In this document: one piece after another, positions 1-9,060 of the stretch
Position numbering within the stretch: the stretch's first letter is position 1
How the letters are laid out: every line of letters begins with the position of its first letter
Assembly (NCBI GenBank): GCA_964614515.1
Contig: CAZTPJ010000003.1
Span: 1-64,000 of the forward strand
Direction of reading: 5' to 3'
Origin: CAZTPJ01 sp964614515
GTDB lineage: Bacteria > Planctomycetota > Phycisphaerae > Phycisphaerales > UBA1924
Length of the DNA: 64,000 bases
Notes under the pieces: generated by a model
Told to the model about the DNA's origin: nothing
The model's input: the letters and a program-made list of their open reading frames with translations, nothing else
Database searches by the model: none
Program-made: the position numbers and the translations under genes

Positions 1-51
1 GGTCATGAGGAAGGAATGGGAGACGGGTACAGGCGAGACGCCCGTACCACC

Positions 52-175
52 GCAGGGCCGGAGCCGCGCTACCACCCCAGAGCCGGGGCCGCGCTACCAC
101 CGCAGAGCCGGGGCCGCGCTATCGCCGCAGAGCCGGGGCCTCGCTACCACCGCAGAGCCGGGGCTGCGGCACGCG
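52..175. repeat. 25-bp tandem repeat, about five copies
   Basis: Five consecutive units of 25 bases begin at 52, 77, 102, 127 and 152. They share a core of GCAGAGCCGGGG followed by CCGCGCTACCACC, with scattered substitutions, and the last copy decays after 175. The preceding 30-51 carries a copy of the genome-wide element CAGGCGAGACGCCCGTACCACC. Nothing coding is supported in 1-293; open frames here are products of the repeat and high GC. The stretch 176-293 is C-rich low complexity that ends at the ABC exporter stop codon. Confidence 0.85.
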
Positions 176-293
176 CCCTTCCCCCCCCGCCCCAACGCCC
201 CGCCACGTCTCCTGTGAATCTCGCCCCCCACACACACTCCCACACACACACTCCCCCCTCCAAGTCTCCGTGTCTCCTGTGAACCCCGCACCC

Positions 294-2423
294 TCACTCG
301 CCGAACAGCTGCGTCCGCGCGATCGTGCGGTAGATCTCGCACCGCTGCATCAACTCCGCGTGCGAACCCTGATCCACCACGCGGCCCGCATCGAGTACCA
401 CGATCCGGTCCGACGTCAGCACCGTGCTCAACCGATGCGCGACGATCAGGCACGTCCGCCCGGCCGCGAAATCCGTGATCGCCTCGGCGATGCGCGACTC
501 CGAATCCGCGTCGATCATGCTCGTGGCCTCATCGAGGATCAGGATCGCCGGATCGCGCAGGATCGCCCGCGCGATCGCCAGTCGCTGCCGCTGCCCGCCG
601 CTGAGCGTCAGGCCCTGCTCCCCCACCACCGTGTCGTAGCCGTGGGGCGCGGCGAGAATGAACTCCTCCGCGCGGGCCTTGCGCGCTGCCGCACGCACCT
701 GCTCATCCGTGGCGCTGCCAAAGCCATAGATGATGTTCGAGCGGATCGTCCCGCGAAAGAGCACCGTCTCCTGCGGCACCACACCGATCTGACGACGAAG
801 CGAACGAATGGAAAAGTCGCGGATGTCGTGGCCGTCGATCAGAATACGCCCGGAAGAAGACACAGCGAGACTTGGAGACTTGGAGGGGTCCACAGCGCTG
901 GACTCGGACACAGCGAGACTTGGAGACCTGGAGGGGTCGGATGGGTGTGAGGCTTGTCCGCGCTCAGCGCCATCGTCACTCCGCGTTGATGCCGTGTCGC
1001 CATCTTTCTCGCCATCCTTCTCTCCACCATCCATCGCCCTCGCGCCATCCCCCCCCCCTCCCCCCACACCATCCCCCACACCTCCCCCCACACCACCCCC
1101 CCCTTTTCCCCCCCTCTTCTCTTCTCCATGCCCCCATGTCTCGCTGTGATCTCCCCCCCCCACGTCCGGATCGAACAGCCGCGGCACCAGGCCCAGCAGC
1201 GTCGTCTTGCCCGAGCCGTTGGGACCGACGAACGCCACACGCTCGCCGTGGCGGATCGTCAGGCTGATCCCCCGCAGCGCTGGCTCGCTGCTCCCCGGAT
1301 AGGTGAACGTGATGCGGTCAAACTCGATGGACTCCGCATGCCGCGGCAGCGCGGGCAGGCGGTGGCCGTGGCCCGGTTCGAGCGGACGGCCGAGCAGTTC
1401 AACCAGTCGATCCGCCGCGGCCGCCGAGACCTGAATGTCCGCGACCAGGCCGCTCAGCGGCTTGAGCGAGGCCCCGGCGGCAAAGAGCGCCGCCAGCGCG
1501 AGCAGCACGCGCTCGGCCTCCATCACGCCCTGAATGATCTGGTTCGCCGCGATCACGCTGAGCATCCCCAGCACCAGGATCGACAGGACTTCAACCAGCG
1601 GACTGGCCAGGGCGCGGGCCGTGCGCACCTTCATCATCTGGCCCATGACATCCTTGTTGATCCGATGGAACCGCCCGCTCTCATAGCGCTCCGCGCCATG
1701 CACCTTGACCACGCGCAGGCCCTGCATCGCCTCGTTGGCCGCGCTGTAGAGCAGGGCGGTGGAGGCCAGGGCCTTTTTGCTCGCGCGGCGGATGCGCTTG
1801 CCCAGGCGGCGGATCACCACCCCCAGCAGCAGCGCCACGGGGATGGACACCAGCGTCAGTCGCCATTCGATGATGAGCGCGGCGACAAACGCGGCCGTGC
1901 CCTTGGTCGCCTGACCCATCGCCTTCGAGAGCAGGGCGCTGAAACCGGCCTCGAGCGTGCCCGTGTCGCCGACGATGCGCGAGATCATGTCCGCGCTGCC
2001 CGAGCGCACGACATCCTTGAGCGGGAGTTTGATCACGCGATGGAAGACATCGTGGCGGATGCGCGCGGTGGTGCGCTGCACGATCGTCAGCGAGAGATAC
2101 GCATGCAGAAACGTGGCCGTGCCCGACAGCAGCGTCAGCAGACCCAGCGCGATCACGATCCAGAAGACCGCGTTGGATGGGCCCGCGGGCAGGGCGTCGA
2201 TCCACGCCTCGGGGATGATCCCGCCGATGCGGGCATTGAGCCGCCCCACCAGGACCGGCAGGTCATCGGCCACCTCGGGGCGCAGAATGTTGCGCAAGAC
2301 CGGCTCGGCCGCGACCAGACCCGTGCCCAGACTCCCCGCGGAAAAGAACGACAGCGCGATCGCCCCCGCCAGCGCAGCCTTGTAGCGCAACAGTCGGCGG
2401 GCGAGTTTCCAGAACGCGTTCAT
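294..2423 (-). CDS. MsbA-like ABC exporter (fused permease-ATPase) with repeat-derived insert
   Basis: A half-transporter of about 709 residues: an N-terminal six-helix exporter domain (about residues 10-330) fused to an ABC ATPase. Visible motifs are Walker A GPNGSGKTT (from about residue 400), Q-loop VPQETVLF, signature LSGGQ (about 607), Walker B ILILDEATS and the H-loop AHRLS. The family exports lipids or other hydrophobic substrates across the inner membrane; MsbA flips lipid A. The substrate here is not provable. About 100 low-complexity residues interrupt the ATPase between Walker A and the Q-loop (853-1160), keeping frame. The start at the ATG of MNAFWKL was chosen because the longer frame upstream translates intergenic repeats; MSWLRD at 2447 is an alternative. 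It is divergent from the glycosyltransferase pair. Confidence 0.85.
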   Translation of the reverse strand: MNAFWKLARRLLRYKAALAGAIALSFFSAGSLGTGLVAAEPVLRNILRPEVADDLPVLVGRLNARIGGIIPEAWIDALPAGPSNAVFWIVIALGLLTLLSGTATFLHAYLSLTIVQRTTARIRHDVFHRVIKLPLKDVVRSGSADMISRIVGDTGTLEAGFSALLSKAMGQATKGTAAFVAALIIEWRLTLVSIPVALLLGVVIRRLGKRIRRASKKALASTALLYSAANEAMQGLRVVKVHGAERYESGRFHRINKDVMGQMMKVRTARALASPLVEVLSILVLGMLSVIAANQIIQGVMEAERVLLALAALFAAGASLKPLSGLVADIQVSAAAADRLVELLGRPLEPGHGHRLPALPRHAESIEFDRITFTYPGSSEPALRGISLTIRHGERVAFVGPNGSGKTTLLGLVPRLFDPDVGGGDHSETWGHGEEKRGGKGGGGVGGGVGDGVGGGGGDGARAMDGGEKDGEKDGDTASTRSDDGAERGQASHPSDPSRSPSLAVSESSAVDPSKSPSLAVSSSGRILIDGHDIRDFSIRSLRRQIGVVPQETVLFRGTIRSNIIYGFGSATDEQVRAAARKARAEEFILAAPHGYDTVVGEQGLTLSGGQRQRLAIARAILRDPAILILDEATSMIDADSESRIAEAITDFAAGRTCLIVAHRLSTVLTSDRIVVLDAGRVVDQGSHAELMQRCEIYRTIARTQLFGE
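853..1160 (-). repeat. In-frame low-complexity insert in the ABC ATPase domain
   Basis: Compared with ordinary exporters, where RLFDPD-x-G runs straight into GRILIDG, this gene carries about 300 extra bases. The insert starts with a copy of the element CACAGCGAGACATGG, followed by a G-rich run giving poly-Gly, then acidic and Ser-rich text, and ends with two more copies encoding SPSLAVS. Related copies occur at 245-290 and 56245-56275 outside genes. The reading frame and all downstream ATPase motifs are intact. Confidence 0.8.
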
Positions 2424-2544
2424 GCGGGCATCTCGAAGCCACGACATTAGGCGGGGGGCGTGCATCAGGTGAAGGGTCAGGGCAACCGCACGATCGCTCG
2501 CGACTGCGCTGCTGGAGGGTCCATCGCGCATCGGACACGCAAGG

Positions 2545-2624
2545 GAGGCGGGCGAGACGCCCGCCCCACCAGATCCAATTGGACGAGGCGGGCGAGACGC
2601 CCGCCCCACCGGATTCAATTGGAC
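2545..2624. repeat. Two 40-bp direct repeats with the GCGGGCGAGACGCCCGC palindrome
   Basis: Two near-identical 40-bp units lie head to tail at 2545-2584 and 2585-2624, each holding the palindrome GGCGGGCGAGACGCCCGCC, then CCACC and AATTGGAC. They sit in the divergent spacer between the ABC exporter and the glycosyltransferases. The palindrome is the most frequent repeat family of the window (also at 30-51, 10600-10720, 13515-13830, 27405-27425 and 36341-36361). Confidence 0.9.
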
Positions 2625-2706
2625 GTTGCGGTTGCCCCGGGTGAAGGGTGTCGCCCGCGTGGCGCGGGCGCACGTTCGCCTATCGTTGACGCTTCCGGAC
2701 TCTGGC

Positions 2707-3690
2707 ATGACTCGTCCGCAGGTTGTCGTCATCATTCCGTGCTACAACCACGGCGCGTTCGTGGGCGACGCCGTGGCGTCATGCCATGCGCAGCGCGATG
2801 CGGATGTACGCATCATCATCATCAACGACGGCTCCGATGATGGGTTCACCCCCGCCGCGTGCGATGTCCTCGCCGGTGAACGCGTGCGCGTGATTCATCA
2901 GGACAATCGCGGCCTGCCCGCGGCCCGCAATCGCGGCCTGCGCGAGTCCGAATCCGAGTTTGTGGTCTTTCTCGACGCCGATGACTGGCTGGAGCCGACG
3001 TTCATCTCGCGCCTGCATGGCGAACTCGCCGCCGCGCGGGCGGGGCCTGAGGGTGACCATGTCTCGCACGCCTATTGCCAGGAGCGACTGGTGGAACTCG
3101 GCACGGGCATCTGGCGCGTGCCGCCGTGGGATCCGCTCCTGCTGATGATCACCAACCTGCATCCGGTGACCACGCTGGTGCGGCGAGAGTGCCTCGAAGC
3201 CGTGGGCGGGTTTGATGAGACCATGCGGGGGGGGTATGAGGACTGGGACCTGTGGCTCAAGTTCGCCCAGCGCGGGTGGCGGGGCGTGCGCATCGCCGAA
3301 CCGCTCTTTGTCTGGCGACGACACAGCCACACGACCATGGTGATGGAGGTGATCCACAACCACGAGGCGTTGTACAGGGGGCTGATGTCGCGCCACGCGG
3401 CCATGTACGCCGCGCATCGGGCGGATCTGCTGGCGCGGATGAACTCGCTGATGCGCAGGTTTGATGCGAACTGGCTCGATGAGATGCGCACGCCGATCAA
3501 TCTCGCGGCCCTGCGCGAGGCCCCGGCGATGTATGAATCCATGTTCGCCGTGCGGTTGCAGAGGCGATTGGAACGGGTGCGCGGGCCGCTGGGCGCAGCC
3601 TCGCGCGCCATGCTGCGACTTACCGATCGCCTCATCCCCCGCCCGGGCGTGAAGCACCCGCCCAGCGCTGTGGAACACGCCGCCCCATGA
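2707..3690 (+). CDS. Family 2 glycosyltransferase
   Basis: A GT-A fold glycosyltransferase of about 327 residues. It begins VVVIIPCYNHG, the nucleotide-sugar binding strand of family 2, followed by INDGSDDG and the metal-binding LDADDW. A C-terminal half follows with GGFDETM and YEDWDLWLKF, the segment usually carrying the catalytic base (ED). It would transfer a sugar from a nucleotide donor to a polysaccharide, lipid or protein acceptor in the cytoplasm. The ATG giving MTRPQ was preferred because the longer frame reads through repeat DNA. The stop overlaps the start of a second, similar gene by four bases, so the two are very probably translated together. Acceptor and donor are not identifiable. 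Confidence 0.88.
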   Translation: MTRPQVVVIIPCYNHGAFVGDAVASCHAQRDADVRIIIINDGSDDGFTPAACDVLAGERVRVIHQDNRGLPAARNRGLRESESEFVVFLDADDWLEPTFISRLHGELAAARAGPEGDHVSHAYCQERLVELGTGIWRVPPWDPLLLMITNLHPVTTLVRRECLEAVGGFDETMRGGYEDWDLWLKFAQRGWRGVRIAEPLFVWRRHSHTTMVMEVIHNHEALYRGLMSRHAAMYAAHRADLLARMNSLMRRFDANWLDEMRTPINLAALREAPAMYESMFAVRLQRRLERVRGPLGAASRAMLRLTDRLIPRPGVKHPPSAVEHAAP

Positions 3691-4709
3691 ACTGCCGACG
3701 CTTCCATCCCGACGCGGCAGACCACGGCGGCGATGCGCTCCCTTGCGCAAATCCGCCCTCAGCGCGGATCGTGATTCCGTGTTACAACTACGGCCGGTTT
3801 GTGCGCAGCGCTGTGCGATCCGCCCTGGCGCAGGTCGACGCCCGCGTCGAGATCGTCGTCGTCGATGATGGTTCCAACGATGGCACGAGCGCGGCCGCGT
3901 GCGATGCCTGCCGCGGCGAACGCGTCACCGTCATGCATCAGAAGAACGCGGGCCTGTCGGCGGCGCGAAACCGCGGCGCGGCCGGCGCGGCCACCGAATA
4001 CCTCGTGTTTCTCGATGCCGATGATCTGCTCGAGCCGACGTTCGTGCGTGAACTCGCGGCCGTGCTGCCCGCGCGGGGGCATGCGGGGTTTGATCCGGCG
4101 ATCTCGCACGCGTATTGCCAGCAGCGATGGATCGGCCTGACCGAGGGCGTCTGGCATGTCCCCGCGTGGGATCCGCTGCTGATCATGGCGACGAACATCC
4201 ACGGCCCGACGACGCTGATTCGCCGCGAGGCGTTTGAGGCCGTGGGCGGCTTTGATGAAACCATGCGGCAGGGGTATGAAGACTGGGACCTGTGGCTGAA
4301 GTTCGCGGAGCGCTCGATGCGCGCGGTGCGCGTGGCCCGGCCGCTGTATGTCTGGCGTCGCCACAGTTCCACGACGATGATCACCGAGTCGTGGAAGGTG
4401 CATGATTCGCTGTATCGAACGCTGATGGAGAACCATCGCGAGTTGTTCGAACGTCACGGCGATGACCTGGCCGTGTGGATGAACACGTTCCTGCGTCGGC
4501 ACGACCTGAACTGGCTGGATGAGACGGGGTATCCGCGCGAGTTGCAGTATTTGTGGTCGCGGCGGGATGCGTATGAGGCGATGGTCTGCGTGCGTCTGCA
4601 CCACGCGCTGCACCGGGCGGTCCGGGCGATGCCCGGGCCGCTGGCCCGCGGGGCGAGGCTGGTTTTGACCAGCCTCAAGCGCGCCATGGCCGGGCGGAAG
4701 GCCGGGTAG
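3687..4709 (+). CDS. Family 2 glycosyltransferase, tandem paralogue
   Basis: A 340-residue paralogue of the gene just upstream, starting in an ATGA overlap. It carries RIVIPCYNYGRF, VVDDGSNDG, LDADDLLEP, GGFDETM and YEDWDLWLKFAE in the same order. Both proteins share the unusual stretches ISHAYCQ-like, W-DPLL and VWRRHS, so they arose by tandem duplication and probably act in the same glycan pathway with different linkage or donor specificity. There are no membrane segments. No other polysaccharide genes are adjacent, so the product glycan is unknown. Confidence 0.88.
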   Translation: MNCRRFHPDAADHGGDALPCANPPSARIVIPCYNYGRFVRSAVRSALAQVDARVEIVVVDDGSNDGTSAAACDACRGERVTVMHQKNAGLSAARNRGAAGAATEYLVFLDADDLLEPTFVRELAAVLPARGHAGFDPAISHAYCQQRWIGLTEGVWHVPAWDPLLIMATNIHGPTTLIRREAFEAVGGFDETMRQGYEDWDLWLKFAERSMRAVRVARPLYVWRRHSSTTMITESWKVHDSLYRTLMENHRELFERHGDDLAVWMNTFLRRHDLNWLDETGYPRELQYLWSRRDAYEAMVCVRLHHALHRAVRAMPGPLARGARLVLTSLKRAMAGRKAG

Positions 4710-4989
4710 CCGGGAGGGATCATCGTCCCTCAGGCGCGATCCAACCCCGCTGCTGCGCTGCAATCGCGGTTTCATGGTCACCTGTTCGCAGTTCGTTTGC
4801 ATGACGGCGCGAGTTGTGGAATTTGCGTCCGGTGGCTTGCATGGGAAGGCGCAGATCTGGTATGCTCACATGCGGCCGCGTCCGGGCGGCGGGTGGAGAC
4901 AACCACCGCACGGTCGATAGATGGCGGCCACATTGCGTGTGGTTGTGCAATCGTGCCGCGTCTGCGGCAACTCATACAGGAGGGCAGTC

Positions 4990-7900
4990 ATGGAGGCGTT
5001 ACGAGCGACGTTGTTTCGATTGACCCATCACGTGAGATTGATCGGCGTGCTGCTGGTGGCGTGTGCCGTGGCCAGCGCAGCGCATGCGCAGCCCCTGCCT
5101 CCGACCAATGTCCAGGCGACCAACGGCACATCCTGCGATCGCATCACGATCACGTGGGATGCGTCGGTCGGCGCGACCTCATACACCGTCTGGCGGAGCA
5201 CGATCAACAACCCAGGCTCCGCCGCGCAGATCGGCTCGACGGTCGCGCTGATCTTCAACGACAACACGGCCGTGCCCCTGACAACGTACTGGTACTGGGT
5301 GCGGGCGGTCAACTCGTCGAACCAGAGCAGCGGCTTCAGCGATCCCGCCTCCGGGTTCCGCAATCAGATCCCCGTCGCGCCAAGCGGCGTGAGCGCGACG
5401 GACGATCAGTTTTGCGACCGCGTTCGCATCACCTGGAACGCCGTGCTCAGCGCCGATTCCTACGACGTGCTGCGCAACACCACCAACACGCCGGGGACCG
5501 CCGTCTCCATCGGCACGACGGCGAGCACCAGTCTCGACGACCTCAATGCGCTGCCGAACACGACGTACTGGTACTGGGTGCGGGCCCGCAATGCGTGCGG
5601 CGTCAGCGTGTTGTCAAACAGCGATTCCGGACGCGCCCGAGGCCTGCCCCCGCAGGTCACGGGTGTGCAGGCCTCCGATGGCACCGTGTGCGACTGGGTC
5701 ACGGTCACCTGGAACACCATCACCGGCGTGACGTCATACAACATCTTCCGCAACACGACGAGCAACTTTTCGACCGCGACGCAGATCGGTTCAACCGTCG
5801 CGCCGCCGTTTGACGATCTCGCCGCGGCCCCCGGCGTGACATACTGGTACTGGGTTCAGGCCGTGGATCCGTGCGGCGTCGGCCCGCCTTCGACGGCCAA
5901 CACCGGGTTCCGCCCATCGACGCCGCGGCCGCCGTCCAATGTGCAAGCCTCCGACGGCACATCGTGCGCGAGTGTCACCGTCACCTGGGACGCCGCCCCG
6001 AGCGCCATCGCCTATGCCGTGTGGCGTAACACGTCGAACACGCCATCGACGGCCACGCGGCTGATCATCCTGTCCGTCACACAGTACAACGATGAGAGCG
6101 CCCTGCCCGGCGTGCAATACTGGTACTGGGTCGAGTCGTTTACGTTCTGCGGAAACAGTGACTTCAGCGCGCCCGACACGGGCCATCGTGCTTCGCTTCC
6201 CGCCGCGCCGCAGAACGTCAGCGCCACCGACGGCGCAAGTTGCGATGGCGTGGAGATCTCGTGGTCGGCCGTGACCGGGGCAACAAACTACATTGTGCGA
6301 CGAGCGACGAGTTCGGATCCCTCAACGGGCATGACGGTCGGCTCGACGCCCGGCACGACATGGCACGATGACACGGCCTCGCAGGGTCTCACATACTGGT
6401 ACTGGGTCACCGCGCAATCCGCGTGCGGACAAAGCCCGCGCGGCGGACCGGACACGGGCCATGCCCTCCACTGCCCGCAAGGCTTGTATGCGAACTTTGA
6501 ATCGCCCGACTACAGCGGTTCAGCGATAGGCACGCCGCTGACGGGCCAGCAGACGTGGATCAATCCGATCCCCGCCGGCGCGGACATGCACGTGTACATG
6601 CAGGCCGGCAATGCCTTGAACATCCCCGCCAATCCTGTCGGCGGCGGACAGATCCTCGCAGGCCGTCGCGCCGGGCCGGGACTCAGCGCCCGCGCAGCGC
6701 GAGACTTCCACATCACCGGCCCCGCGCAATGGACCGTCGCCATCGACATGCTCGGCATGTTCGATGGCACGCTTCCCGCGCTGGAGGACCTCGGCAACGT
6801 CGGCTTGAGCAATCATCGAAACGCCCGCGGGTTCCGCGCGCGGCTGGTCTGGGATGATCCAAATACCGCCGAGTCGTACTCGATCATCTATGACGTGTTT
6901 GATGCATCAGGCACCGAAGTCGCCGTCTCGCCGGGACCGGAGTTTGAGCAGCTCGAGGCCGGAACGTGGTACCGCCTGACCACGGCCATCGACTACGCGA
7001 CGAATCAGATCACGGCCGTGGCGATCACGGATCTTGAAACCTTCACCCACGCGATCGTCAGCCCGCCGGACTGGTACATGCTCGGCGGTTCATCGCCCTC
7101 AGGCCCGCGTGCGTCAACGTTCTTCATCGCCACGACCGGCGGCTCAGGGAAGGTCAGCGGTGAGGGCAACATCACGGCCTGGGACAACGCGGTGGCGATC
7201 CCGACGGAGTTCGAGGCCGGGTTTGAACCCACGCTCTATGCCGGCACGCCGACGGGTGTGACGCTGACCGGGCAGAACTTCTGGGTTCGCGATCAGCCCG
7301 GCGATCGTGACCATCGCGCCTTGACCTACACACAGAATGCGCTGGGCATTGTGGACAATCCCGTCGGCGGGACGCAGTTCGCGGCCGGACGATCCGAAGC
7401 GAACAACAACCGCGCGCGTGCCGCGCATGTGGTTGATCTTGGCGCTTCGGATCGGTGGGAGTTTTCATTCGACGTGACGCCGAAGTATGACGCGATCTTC
7501 CCGGTGGCGCCGGCGAACATCGGCTTTTTCGCCGCGAATCGCGTGGCCGGCGAACAGGGCGTGCGCGTTGACTTCTGGTGGCAGGATCCGGCCGAGCCCG
7601 GCTCGTGGCGCATCCTCGTGCGCAGTTTCGATGAGAACAACGCCCAGCGCATCGTCTCGCCAGGACCGGCGTGGGCCAACCTCACCGCGAATCGCTGGTA
7701 TCGCATCACCATTCGCAAGGACTTCGGCCAGAACCTCATCACCTCGCTGACGCTGCGCGATCTGAACACCGGCGCACAGAACGTCATTGAGCCGACAGGT
7801 TGGTACATGTTCGGCGGCGCCGCCGCAGGAACGCCGCGCGGCACGGCCGTGCGATTCGCCGCCATCGGCGACGGAGGACCAAGTTCAACCGAAGGCAACG

Positions 7901-8130
7901 TCTTGGCGTTCGACAACGTGGGCGTGCGGCCCTTGGCCGGGTGCTATCCCGACTGCGACCCGTCCACGGGCGTGGGCGTGCTGGACATCTTCGACTTCCT
8001 GTGTTTCCAGAATCGATTCGTGAACATGGACCCGTATGCGTGCGACTGCGATGAGACCACCGGCACGGGTGTCTGTGACATCTTCGACTTCCTGTGCTTC
8101 CAGAACGCGTTCGTCGGCGGATGCCTGTAG
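4990..8130 (+). CDS. Large secreted protein: five FN3-like repeats, two paired modules, dockerin-like tail
   Basis: A secreted protein of about 1046 residues. The ATG at 4990 follows AGGAGGG at 4978-4984 and opens a signal peptide (ending AAHAQ). Five fibronectin-III-like repeats of about 90 residues (about 36-495) each contain VTWDA-like and TYWYWV motifs plus paired cysteines. Two related modules of about 235 residues follow (about 500-735 and 742-975), each with TGQ, NPVGGGQ-like and WYMxGG landmarks, possibly lectin- or jelly-roll-like. The last 62 residues are the shared cysteine-rich tail (from 7942) with two D-x-D loops and IFDFLCFQN. The function may be adhesion or carbohydrate binding; no catalytic motif is seen. 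A strong terminator follows. Confidence 0.85.
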   Translation: MEALRATLFRLTHHVRLIGVLLVACAVASAAHAQPLPPTNVQATNGTSCDRITITWDASVGATSYTVWRSTINNPGSAAQIGSTVALIFNDNTAVPLTTYWYWVRAVNSSNQSSGFSDPASGFRNQIPVAPSGVSATDDQFCDRVRITWNAVLSADSYDVLRNTTNTPGTAVSIGTTASTSLDDLNALPNTTYWYWVRARNACGVSVLSNSDSGRARGLPPQVTGVQASDGTVCDWVTVTWNTITGVTSYNIFRNTTSNFSTATQIGSTVAPPFDDLAAAPGVTYWYWVQAVDPCGVGPPSTANTGFRPSTPRPPSNVQASDGTSCASVTVTWDAAPSAIAYAVWRNTSNTPSTATRLIILSVTQYNDESALPGVQYWYWVESFTFCGNSDFSAPDTGHRASLPAAPQNVSATDGASCDGVEISWSAVTGATNYIVRRATSSDPSTGMTVGSTPGTTWHDDTASQGLTYWYWVTAQSACGQSPRGGPDTGHALHCPQGLYANFESPDYSGSAIGTPLTGQQTWINPIPAGADMHVYMQAGNALNIPANPVGGGQILAGRRAGPGLSARAARDFHITGPAQWTVAIDMLGMFDGTLPALEDLGNVGLSNHRNARGFRARLVWDDPNTAESYSIIYDVFDASGTEVAVSPGPEFEQLEAGTWYRLTTAIDYATNQITAVAITDLETFTHAIVSPPDWYMLGGSSPSGPRASTFFIATTGGSGKVSGEGNITAWDNAVAIPTEFEAGFEPTLYAGTPTGVTLTGQNFWVRDQPGDRDHRALTYTQNALGIVDNPVGGTQFAAGRSEANNNRARAAHVVDLGASDRWEFSFDVTPKYDAIFPVAPANIGFFAANRVAGEQGVRVDFWWQDPAEPGSWRILVRSFDENNAQRIVSPGPAWANLTANRWYRITIRKDFGQNLITSLTLRDLNTGAQNVIEPTGWYMFGGAAAGTPRGTAVRFAAIGDGGPSSTEGNVLAFDNVGVRPLAGCYPDCDPSTGVGVLDIFDFLCFQNRFVNMDPYACDCDETTGTGVCDIFDFLCFQNAFVGGCL

Positions 8131-8153
8131 CGACGCGAAGCCTTCCTTGAACA

Positions 8154-8188
8154 CCCGACACCCCGGCCGGCCGGGGTGTCGGGTTTTT
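8154..8188 (+). terminator. Rho-independent terminator
   Basis: A perfect inverted repeat (CCCGACACCCCGG paired with CCGGGGTGTCGGG around a short GCCGG-rich centre) spans 8154-8183 and is followed immediately by five T. It lies 23 bases after the stop of the large secreted protein gene and ahead of rpmE, so it closes that transcription unit. Confidence 0.93.
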
Positions 8189-8352
8189 CTGCGCCGGGCC
8201 GGCAGTGGTCGCCGGTTGCCGCCAACGCCAACGGGCGTCGCCCGATGAGGTTTACCCTGCGTCGGACCCCGCCTACCCTCCATGCCACGGTTCACGCATC
8301 CAACCACTCACGCATCCAACCACGCATCCGCCACAGGCGGGAGTGCCCACCC

Positions 8353-8577
8353 ATGAAGAACGACACCCATCCCAAGTATTACCCCTGCAAGGTCTTCCAC
8401 AACGGCGAAGTCGTGATGGAATGCGGCGCCACCGTCCCCGAACTCCACGTCGAAGTCTGGTCCGGCTCGCACCCGTTCTTCACGGGCAAGCAGGCGTTCG
8501 TCGATGCGGCCGGGCGCGTCGAGAAGTTCCAGCGGAAGTTTCAAGGGAACTACTTCAAGGACAAGAAGAAGAAGTAG
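8353..8577 (+). CDS. rpmE: 50S ribosomal protein bL31, zinc-free form
   Basis: A 74-residue protein with the bL31 signature MKNDTHPKY at the N-terminus and SHPFFTGKQ in the middle, ending in a lysine-rich tail. bL31 bridges the large and small ribosomal subunits near the central protuberance. The four canonical zinc-ligand cysteines are absent: the CxxC before HPFF is replaced by W-S-G-S. Two cysteines (12 and 24) lie at other positions. This makes it a C-minus type, the kind that often replaces the zinc form. The start was chosen at the MKND methionine because the upstream frame does not match the family. Confidence 0.93.
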   Translation: MKNDTHPKYYPCKVFHNGEVVMECGATVPELHVEVWSGSHPFFTGKQAFVDAAGRVEKFQRKFQGNYFKDKKKK

Positions 8578-8622
8578 GCTGCGACTGGTTTCGATTGCGC
8601 TGGGCGTACGATTCTCCTACTG

Positions 8623-9060
8623 ATGTCAGACGTCTGCTTGAGCTGCGGGTACAGCCTCAGCGGGCTTCCGGTTCGCGAGAGAGTCGTTGTCTGTCCTGAG
8701 TGCGGTGAGAGAAACGATCCGCTCAGGCCGGTTCGACGCGGATCGCGGTATGCACTTCCGCTGCTTTGGATCGTCAATTTCGTCCCCATCTTCGTGCTGG
8801 GAGCGGGCTTCGCCACGGTAGAAATCTCGTTCGGGCCGGAGTGGCTTGGGCGTGTCATTTTCTACTCGTTCTTTGGGCATGTGGCCTTCACGCCCGCACT
8901 CAGCACGCTCTTCTATGCGAGTTCGCAGTTGAAGTGGCGGCGGTTCACGATCTGGCAGGCCGTGGGGACGGTCGTGACGCTGTATCTGCTTGTGGGAGTC
9001 ATCTCTCTGGTTGTCGCCGCCGTGGTGATCCCCGTGGTCATTGACCGCACCGGGTTTTGA
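8623..9060 (+). CDS. Small zinc-ribbon membrane protein, unknown function
   Basis: 145 residues. The N-terminus has a zinc ribbon (CLSCGYSLSGL, then CPECGE). Three to four hydrophobic segments follow: PLLWIVNFVPIFVLGAG, a middle segment around VIFYSFFGHVAF, and a long C-terminal one ending in IPVVID. The same ribbon is at the C-terminus of the membrane protein at 62756-63463, so this is a recurring local module. It lies 45 bases downstream of rpmE on the same strand. I do not recognise a function; the ribbon could bind zinc or act as a cytoplasmic interaction domain. Confidence 0.75.
   Translation: MSDVCLSCGYSLSGLPVRERVVVCPECGERNDPLRPVRRGSRYALPLLWIVNFVPIFVLGAGFATVEISFGPEWLGRVIFYSFFGHVAFTPALSTLFYASSQLKWRRFTIWQAVGTVVTLYLLVGVISLVVAAVVIPVVIDRTGF

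Noticed and set aside
1128..2450. Long plus-strand frame over the ABC exporter
   Set aside because: It is antisense to a gene with all ABC motifs, is composed of Arg, Gln, His and Asp repeats typical of a shadow frame, and has no ribosome site.
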